6,871 bases of DNA from Acidobacteriaceae bacterium (GTDB lineage Bacteria > Acidobacteriota > Terriglobia > Bryobacterales > Bryobacteraceae), in NCBI GenBank assembly GCA_019246575.1, contig JAFAQG010001014.1:1-6871 (forward strand), written 5' to 3'. The notes below the pieces were generated by a model. That model had not been told where the DNA came from and made no database searches. It saw only the letters and a list, made by a program, of their open reading frames with translations. A program made the position numbers and the translations under genes. Positions within the stretch are counted from its first letter, which is position 1; every line of letters starts with the position of its first letter. Positions 1 through 4,216 of the stretch are shown one piece after another.

Positions 1-817
1 TCGTCTCGAGTTCAGCGACAATCTCCAGCATTCGCGCGCCATTGCGCTCATTCACTGCTTCCGCCACCGCGCGCAGCGAATCCACTGCGAACACACCCAG
101 CAGAGCGCGAATCTCCTCGACGCCCAGCGTCATGCCGCAGCACGCTATCGCCTGGTCCAGCGCGGATAGCGAATCGCGAACACTGCCCTCCCCTGCTTGC
201 GCAATTACCGACAGCACCTCGTCGCTTGCCTCAATGCCTTCCTGTTCCGCGATGCTCTTCATGCGCGCAATCAGCTCGGCGAAATCCACTGAGCGGAATG
301 TGAAATGCTGGCAACGGGACGCGATCGTGTTCGGAATCTCGAACGCTTCCGTCGTACAGAGGATGAAGACGACCCACTCCGGCGGCTCTTCCAAAGTCTT
401 CAGAAGAGCATTGAAGGCTTCCTTTGTGATCTGGTGCGCTTCATCAATGATGAAAATTTTGTAGCGGTCACGAGCCGGCCGGTAGCGAACGTTCTCGCGA
501 ATTTCGCGCATTTCGTTGATGCCGCGATTCGATGCCGCGTCAATCTCGATCACGTCGACGGAGTTGCCGGCGCTAATCTCCGTGCAGCTCGAGCAGACAC
601 CGCACGGCACGGTCGTAGGTCCATTTACGCAGTTAAGGCAGCGTGCAAGAATCCGCGCTACCGTCGTCTTCCCCGTCCCGCGTTGACCGGAAAAAATATA
701 GCCGTGAGCGATTCGATGCCTCTCAATCGCATTGCTCAGAGTCTTTTGTACGTGCTCTTGTCCGATGAGCTCGCCAAAATTCTGAGGGCGATACTTTCTG
801 GCGATAACTTGATACAT
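1..817 (-). CDS. dnaX: DNA polymerase III subunit gamma/tau (clamp loader), N-terminal part, cut by the window edge
   Basis: This is the AAA+ ATPase subunit of the DNA polymerase III clamp loader, which opens the beta sliding clamp and places it on primed DNA. The 272 visible codons start with MYQVIARKYRPQNF, the usual DnaX opening. They show a Walker A motif GQRGTGKT (residues 44-51) and four zinc-binding cysteines (C63, C72, C75, C78). Further on are the Walker B motif IIDEAH (123-128), the LLKTLEEPPE block (138-147) and the SRC arginine-finger motif (167-169). The sensor-1 segment reads LCTTE where LATT is more common, probably a neutral change. The ATG at 817 is chosen because the protein aligns with DnaX from its first residues; no good Shine-Dalgarno precedes it. 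The C-terminal part, including any tau extension, lies outside the window. The SRP RNA gene sits about 48 bp upstream on the same strand, as in Bacillus, where scr precedes dnaX. Identification is secure. Confidence 0.97.
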   Translation of the reverse strand, partial: MYQVIARKYRPQNFGELIGQEHVQKTLSNAIERHRIAHGYIFSGQRGTGKTTVARILARCLNCVNGPTTVPCGVCSSCTEISAGNSVDVIEIDAASNRGINEMREIRENVRYRPARDRYKIFIIDEAHQITKEAFNALLKTLEEPPEWVVFILCTTEAFEIPNTIASRCQHFTFRSVDFAELIARMKSIAEQEGIEASDEVLSVIAQAGEGSVRDSLSALDQAIACCGMTLGVEEIRALLGVFAVDSLRAVAEAVNERNGARMLEIVAELET

Positions 818-852
818 GAGTCAGCGAAAATGGGCGGAAAGCTTAGGGCCGG

Positions 853-866
853 AGACGTGAACGTCT
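853..866 (-). repeat. 14-bp palindrome between SRP RNA and dnaX
   Basis: AGACGT and ACGTCT are perfect inverted halves around a 2-bp centre; as RNA this would fold with a 5-bp stem and a 4-nt loop. It overlaps the last two or so bases of the SRP RNA closing helix and lies 35 bp before the dnaX start. No uridine run follows on the minus strand, so it does not look like an intrinsic terminator. It could be a processing or weak attenuation structure, or it could be chance. Confidence 0.35.
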
Positions 867-975
867 GCCAGACCCCGGGTGATCCGCGGCACACGAGCTA
901 AGCCGCTACCGTTGCTTCCTTCCGGACCTGGCGGGGTTTACAACCGCCCGTTGCACGAAGCCCGGAGCCTGACAA
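865..975 (-). ncRNA. ffs: Signal recognition particle RNA (bacterial small / 4.5S type)
   Basis: This is the RNA core of the signal recognition particle; with Ffh it targets nascent membrane and secreted proteins to FtsY and the translocon. The diagnostic apical element is present: CAGGTCCGGAAGGAAGCAAC (930-911), with the GGAA tetraloop at 923-920 closed by C-G pairs and the conserved internal-loop bases on both sides. The ends were set by pairing: 975-961 can pair with 879-865 in a continuous 15-bp helix including G-U wobbles. This gives a hairpin of about 111 nt without an Alu domain, the size of the short bacterial class. An extended -10 element lies just upstream, consistent with a 5' end near 975. 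The mature ends could be trimmed by several nucleotides. No U-rich terminator follows, so transcription may continue into dnaX. Confidence 0.95.
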
Positions 976-981
976 CTCACA

Positions 982-990
982 ATCTTAACA
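982..990 (-). promoter_or_regulatory. Extended -10 promoter element for the SRP RNA
   Basis: The minus strand reads TGTTAAGAT, an extended -10 (TG-N-TAAGAT). It lies in the gap between the yhaM-like stop codon and the SRP RNA, with its last base 7 bp from the predicted RNA 5' end at 975. There is no recognisable -35 box at 16-18 bp spacing, which would fall inside the end of the yhaM-like gene; extended -10 promoters often lack one. The agreement between this element and the independently folded RNA end is the main support. Confidence 0.55.
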
Positions 991-997
991 TTCGTTT

Positions 998-2200
998 CTA
1001 CTTGCGCGATTCGAGCACGGCCTGCAGTTTTTCGCCGAATAACGTCATTGGGACGGGCTTCTGCTCCGGGCGTTCCGGCGGTTTGGGAATGCTCGCTTCA
1101 GGCGGCGCAGTGCCCTGCTCGTCAGGTCTCTGCGGCGGTTCGCCAGCCTCATGCGCCACTGTTACGGAAACGGGGTGAGACGGCGGTACTTCGACTGTGA
1201 TGTCCGATCCTAATATCGGTGCAACCGGTGTGCCGGCTCGATCCGCCATGTAGCGATCTTTCCGCAGAATGCTTCGTTCAAGCGATCCAACCCAACCCGT
1301 GAACTCGCCCTCCATGTGCGCATCGCGTTTCAACGCGTTCTTCAGCGCTTCCATTTTGGAGTCGAGGTTGTCGAGGTGGTGCAGCAGCATCGCTTCGCGG
1401 AATACCGGCACCTTCGGCGAACCAAACTGCAATTCGCCGTGATGGCTGATAATCATGTGCTCCACTAGGCTCCGCAGCTTCGGCGGGAAATCCGGCAGCA
1501 CAGCAACCTTCTCACCAACAATTCGCAGTCCAATCACAATATGCCCGAGCAGCTGCCCCTCTGCGCTATACCCGAAACTCCGCGCATAGGACAGCTCCTC
1601 GATTTTTCCGATATCGTGAAGGATCGCGCCCGTGATTAGAAGGTCAAGATCGATATCCGCATAATGCTGGCCCACGCTTCGGCAAAGCTTGCATAAGGAG
1701 AGCACGTGTTCCAGCAGCCCGCCGCGGCAGGCATGATGAATGTTCTTCGCCGCCGGAGCGATCTTGAACTGCTTCGCTATTTGTGGGTCGGCAAACAGCG
1801 CCTGCAACAACCCGCGCAGATGCGAATTCGAGATACCGCAGATGATGCCCTCGAGCTCCGAGTACATCTGCTCCGGATCGCATTCGGAGCAAGGGAAAAA
1901 ATCCGCCGGATCTACTTCGTGATCTTCAAGCCTGCGCAAGCGATGAACCGTGAATTGCCATCGGTTCTGGTAAACCTGCACCAAGCCCTTTACTTTGACG
2001 AAATCGTCGCCGTCGAACGTGTGCATCACCTCGCCCACGTTGTCCCACATCTTGGCCTCAATCTCGCCCGTGCGATCGGCCAGATGAAGCGAGAGATATG
2101 GCTCCCCTGTTTTCTTCTGCCGGATCTCCTTTGTGAGCACCAGGAACTGGGCCGTAACAACATCGTTCGGCACCAGCGTGCCTACATAAGGCGACTTCAT
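998..2200 (-). CDS. yhaM: YhaM-type 3'-5' exoribonuclease (OB-fold plus HD domain) with a proline-rich C-terminal tail
   Basis: This 400-residue cytoplasmic protein matches the YhaM architecture, a metal-dependent 3'-5' exoribonuclease that trims single-stranded RNA. An OB-fold nucleic-acid-binding domain covers about residues 12-92. An HD phosphohydrolase domain follows, with H165 in GLLEH, the catalytic pair H195-D196 in ILHDIGK, H220, H253-H254 in ISHHGE and D277/D280 in HHLDNLDSK, so the expected metal ligands are present. Bacillus YhaM is about 314 residues; the extra 80 residues here (about 321-400) are rich in Pro and Glu and look disordered, ending in MTLFGEKLQAVLESRK, which could form a short helix. 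The ATG at 2200 lies 6 bp after the stop of the surA-like gene with no clear Shine-Dalgarno, suggesting translational coupling. The family is clear from motifs. The exact substrate, and whether DNA is also cut, cannot be told from sequence. Confidence 0.88.
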   Translation of the reverse strand: MKSPYVGTLVPNDVVTAQFLVLTKEIRQKKTGEPYLSLHLADRTGEIEAKMWDNVGEVMHTFDGDDFVKVKGLVQVYQNRWQFTVHRLRRLEDHEVDPADFFPCSECDPEQMYSELEGIICGISNSHLRGLLQALFADPQIAKQFKIAPAAKNIHHACRGGLLEHVLSLCKLCRSVGQHYADIDLDLLITGAILHDIGKIEELSYARSFGYSAEGQLLGHIVIGLRIVGEKVAVLPDFPPKLRSLVEHMIISHHGELQFGSPKVPVFREAMLLHHLDNLDSKMEALKNALKRDAHMEGEFTGWVGSLERSILRKDRYMADRAGTPVAPILGSDITVEVPPSHPVSVTVAHEAGEPPQRPDEQGTAPPEASIPKPPERPEQKPVPMTLFGEKLQAVLESRK

Positions 2201-2206
2201 TCAGGT

Positions 2207-3349
2207 CTAGCGAGAGCTGCTCTTTCCTTCCACCGTTGTCTTTGTGCCTGGAATCGGAACGGTCCAGAGGAGACGCTTGCGTCTGGTCTTTTGTTCCACT
2301 TCGGCCTTCGTCACCGTCTCCGGCTTCAATTGCACCGGATCTTGCCACGCTGTGTTCATTCCAGCCGCCGCTCCCGTATCCACGTAACCCGGCTTAATCT
2401 GCAAGAACGCAGTTCGACGGAGTTGCGTCAGGTACTCGCGGACTTTCGGCTGCATCTTCGGCCCGTACAGAATATTCTCGATCTCGGGCTTTGCTTCGTC
2501 GAGAGTTTCGAGACCCGCTTTCGTATGGTCGTCCACTTTCAAGATCTCGAACCCCGTTGCGATGCGGATGGGCTGCGTCACCCCGCCTTTGGGCAGGTTC
2601 CACACTGCAGCCTCAAACTCTTTGGCCAAATCGCCTTTCTTGTAAGCTCCTAACACACCGCCCGCTTTTGCCGTGGAAGCATCGGAGTTATCGCGGGCCA
2701 GATCCGAAAACCGCTGACCCTTCGAGGCGTCGTCAGCCAGTTGCTTCGCCTTCTTCTCGGCCGCTGCAATGCCGGCCGCATCCTTACCTTGGGTCGAAAT
2801 CAGAATCTCGCTTAGCTCGACTTTTTCCTCACGCACGAAATCCGATTTATGTTTCTCGTAGTAATCCTGAATCTCCTTCGGCGTGATTGTGATGTGCCGC
2901 GAGACCTCCTGCCCGATTACCTGCCGTGTCAGAAACTGGTTTCGCGTCTCAGCCAGAAAGTCTTCGTACGGCATGCCTGTTTGCTGGCGGATCCACTCGT
3001 GAAACTTGTCTTGATCTGTCGTCCCGGATTGCCGCTGCAGGTTCGTCATGTACTTCGTGACATCCGAGTCCACGTTGACGTTCAGTTCCTTGCCTTTCTG
3101 AACCAGCAGTAACTCATCGATTCGATCGCGCAAAATATCCTTTTGCCGCTCCGTGTAGGCTTGGTCGAGCTGCGCGCCCGCCGCGCCTTGTGCCTTCAAC
3201 TCCTGCACCATTTCGCGCGATAAACGCTGCAGCTCGTCCTGGCTGACGATGTCGCCATTCACTTTTGCGACAATCTGGTCCACAATCTCGACATCAGCGG
3301 CGAGACACGCACTCGCGATTGCCAAAGCGCCAAGCAACCTGAATTTCAT
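2207..3349 (-). CDS. SurA/PpiC-type peptidyl-prolyl cis-trans isomerase, exported chaperone
   Basis: This protein is predicted to be exported and to help fold envelope proteins by isomerising proline bonds and holding unfolded chains. The start MKFRLLGALAIASACLA is a signal peptide with a basic end and a hydrophobic core. A SurA_N-like helical region follows (about residues 19-150, beginning VDQIVAKVNGDIVS), then one parvulin domain (about 175-275) with VELSEILIS, FSDLARDNSD, GGVLGAYKKGD and GFEILKVDD. Classical SurA has two parvulin domains and about 430 residues; this one has a single domain and 380 residues. The last 50 residues are Pro/Lys/Arg-rich and unassigned. A GTG at 3358 would add three residues; I prefer the ATG at 3349 because AGTGG lies 6 bp before it and the signal peptide is more regular. 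ASA-C at residues 12-15 is a weak lipobox, so a lipoprotein is possible. It is followed 6 bp later by the yhaM-like gene. Confidence 0.88.
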   Translation of the reverse strand: MKFRLLGALAIASACLAADVEIVDQIVAKVNGDIVSQDELQRLSREMVQELKAQGAAGAQLDQAYTERQKDILRDRIDELLLVQKGKELNVNVDSDVTKYMTNLQRQSGTTDQDKFHEWIRQQTGMPYEDFLAETRNQFLTRQVIGQEVSRHITITPKEIQDYYEKHKSDFVREEKVELSEILISTQGKDAAGIAAAEKKAKQLADDASKGQRFSDLARDNSDASTAKAGGVLGAYKKGDLAKEFEAAVWNLPKGGVTQPIRIATGFEILKVDDHTKAGLETLDEAKPEIENILYGPKMQPKVREYLTQLRRTAFLQIKPGYVDTGAAAGMNTAWQDPVQLKPETVTKAEVEQKTRRKRLLWTVPIPGTKTTVEGKSSSR

Positions 3350-3504
3350 AGAAACCACTATTATCGCAGGGTTTTGGGCCTACGGCATGGGAACGCTTGC
3401 AGTTCTTGTCTACCCTGTCGGATAGCGTTTGAGCTGCTGCAGCGTCTTGGCGTTCGCCGATGAGTATTTGTAGCCGGTCATCGACCATTGGTAGGATTAC
3501 AGGT
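3350..3504. other. Divergent intergenic region between the surA-like gene and the antitoxin gene
   Basis: About 155 bp separate the two divergent starts and must hold both promoters. I see no strong sigma-70 pair in either direction. A GATAAT on the minus strand at 3365-3360 is too close to the surA-like start unless its mRNA is leaderless. The stretch holds an imperfect palindrome (3410-3425), a short one, GGTC-ATC-GACC (3476-3486), and the left arm of the inverted repeat over the antitoxin start. No small gene is convincing here. Confidence 0.6.
3410..3425. promoter_or_regulatory. Imperfect palindrome, possible operator upstream of the toxin-antitoxin genes
   Basis: CTACCC at 3410-3415 and GGATAG at 3420-3425 are inverted with one mismatch around a 4-bp centre. 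The CTACC core recurs in the right arm of the inverted repeat at the antitoxin start, and as GGTAG in its left arm, which would fit a repeated operator site. The motif is short and could be chance. Confidence 0.25.
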
Positions 3505-3522
3505 ATGAAGAAAGGTCCTACC
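3490..3522 (+). promoter_or_regulatory. Inverted repeat enclosing the antitoxin ribosome-binding site and start codon
   Basis: GGTAGGA (3490-3496) and TCCTACC (3516-3522) are perfect 7-bp inverted arms separated by 19 bp. The left arm contains the likely Shine-Dalgarno AGGA (3493-3496), 8 bp before the ATG at 3505, and the start codon lies in the loop. As DNA it could be the operator bound by the antitoxin or the toxin-antitoxin complex. As RNA, the hairpin would hide the ribosome-binding site. The repeat is seen directly; the role is inferred. Confidence 0.45.
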
Positions 3523-3798
3523 GTAGCACGGCTCCCGCACCGTAAAGCCAAAAAAAGCTACACCCTTTCACAGGAGACCGTTGCGTTTCTCGAAAAGATG
3601 CGCAGCAAGCGTCGCGCACAGTCCGTCTCCTCCATTTTGGAGGAAATTTTACAGGGGTTTCGGCGGGAGCATGAACGCGCATCGATTCAACAGGCGGTTA
3701 CGGACTATTACTCGTCACTTAGCGACAACGAACTCAAAGAACAGGCCGCCTGGGGGGATTTCGCGCTCCGGCAATTACCAAAACAGGAGCGCGGCTGA
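3505..3798 (+). CDS. Probable ribbon-helix-helix antitoxin of a MazEF-like module
   Basis: This 97-residue protein is the likely antitoxin for the adjacent MazF-family toxin. Its N-terminal part is strongly basic (KKGPTVARLPHRKAKKS). It continues as a putative ribbon-helix-helix fold: strand KKSYTLS (16-22), helix ETVAFLEKMRSKR (24-36), then helix SVSSILEEILQGFRRE (40-55), which would dimerise and bind operator DNA. The acidic, aromatic tail YYSSLSDNELKEQAAWGDFA (68-87) resembles the toxin-neutralising tails of MazE-like antitoxins. The ATG at 3505 is preceded by AGGA at 8 bp; an in-frame ATG at 3460 has no ribosome-binding site and would add a non-conserved-looking leader. The stop codon directly abuts the toxin start, so the two are co-translated. 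Assignment rests on context plus fold pattern rather than a unique motif. Confidence 0.8.
   Translation: MKKGPTVARLPHRKAKKSYTLSQETVAFLEKMRSKRRAQSVSSILEEILQGFRREHERASIQQAVTDYYSSLSDNELKEQAAWGDFALRQLPKQERG
3785..3789 (+). promoter_or_regulatory. Shine-Dalgarno site that fixes the toxin start at GTG
   Basis: AGGAG lies inside the last codons of the antitoxin gene, 9 bp before the GTG at 3799 but 18 bp before the alternative in-frame ATG at 3808. It therefore supports the GTG start and coupled translation. A weaker start codon on the toxin would favour an excess of antitoxin. Confidence 0.6.
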
Positions 3799-4167
3799 GT
3801 GTCGGTCATGCCTAGAACCCCGCTGCGCGGCGAAATCTGGTTCGTGAAACTTCCAGTCGATCCTCCAGAAAAGGGAAGGCGACCGGTAGTCGTCGTGTCC
3901 ATCGATGCACGGAACCGTCACGAACGCGCGGACACGGTCCTGGCAGTACCTCTCACAACCAGTATTCATAAGGACGTTCCCACCCATGTCTTCCTGCCGG
4001 CCGGTGAAACCGGCCTCCAATCGGATTCAGTTGCGCGTGCCGAAGACATCGCCGTTGTCCGAAAGCAGAGTTTAATTGAGCCGCGTAGCGGTCTTCGACA
4101 GCTTAGTGATAAGCGCGTTTGCGAGCTCGCTGCCAAACTGAGCATTGCGATGGGCTGTGCACATTAG
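3799..4167 (+). CDS. MazF/PemK-family endoribonuclease toxin
   Basis: This 122-residue protein is a MazF/PemK-fold toxin, predicted to cleave RNA at short sequence motifs and arrest growth when its antitoxin is lost. The family signature is clear: RGEIWFVKL (10-18), then GRRPVVVVS (26-34), PLTTS (51-55), PTHVFL (61-66) and DSVARAEDIAVV (76-87). By alignment in my head with Bacillus MazF, the catalytic residues correspond to R29 (before Pro30) and T53, and both are present, so the enzyme looks intact. Translation starts at GTG, supported by AGGAG 9 bp upstream. There is no gap to the antitoxin stop. The gene converges on mfd, whose stop is only 49 bp away, with no visible terminator between. 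The RNA target sequence cannot be predicted. Confidence 0.92.
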   Translation: MSVMPRTPLRGEIWFVKLPVDPPEKGRRPVVVVSIDARNRHERADTVLAVPLTTSIHKDVPTHVFLPAGETGLQSDSVARAEDIAVVRKQSLIEPRSGLRQLSDKRVCELAAKLSIAMGCAH

Positions 4168-4216
4168 GGAGGATCACGCAGGTTTAGCGAAGGGTCGATT
4201 GCTTGTTGTTGTTCCC

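Noticed and set aside
853..866. Palindrome considered as an intrinsic terminator of the SRP RNA
   Set aside because: The stem is short and is followed by GGCCCTAAGC on the minus strand rather than a U-run; kept only as a repeat.
42..901. Two overlapping plus-strand open frames opposite dnaX
   Set aside because: The minus-strand frame encodes unmistakable DnaX motifs; the plus-strand products are Ser/Arg-rich with no domain, and one runs into the SRP RNA.
1706..2653. A 315-codon open frame on the plus strand
   Set aside because: It crosses the junction of the yhaM-like and surA-like genes in antisense and has an arginine-rich composition without a known motif.
3360..3365. GATAAT on the minus strand as a -10 box for the surA-like gene
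   Set aside because: A transcript starting from it would begin only about 4 nt before the ATG, and there is no matching -35 box; possible only for a leaderless mRNA.
3294..3551. An 85-codon minus-strand open frame in the surA-antitoxin gap
   Set aside because: It overlaps the surA-like signal peptide region and the antitoxin start in another frame and has no ribosome-binding site or recognisable content.
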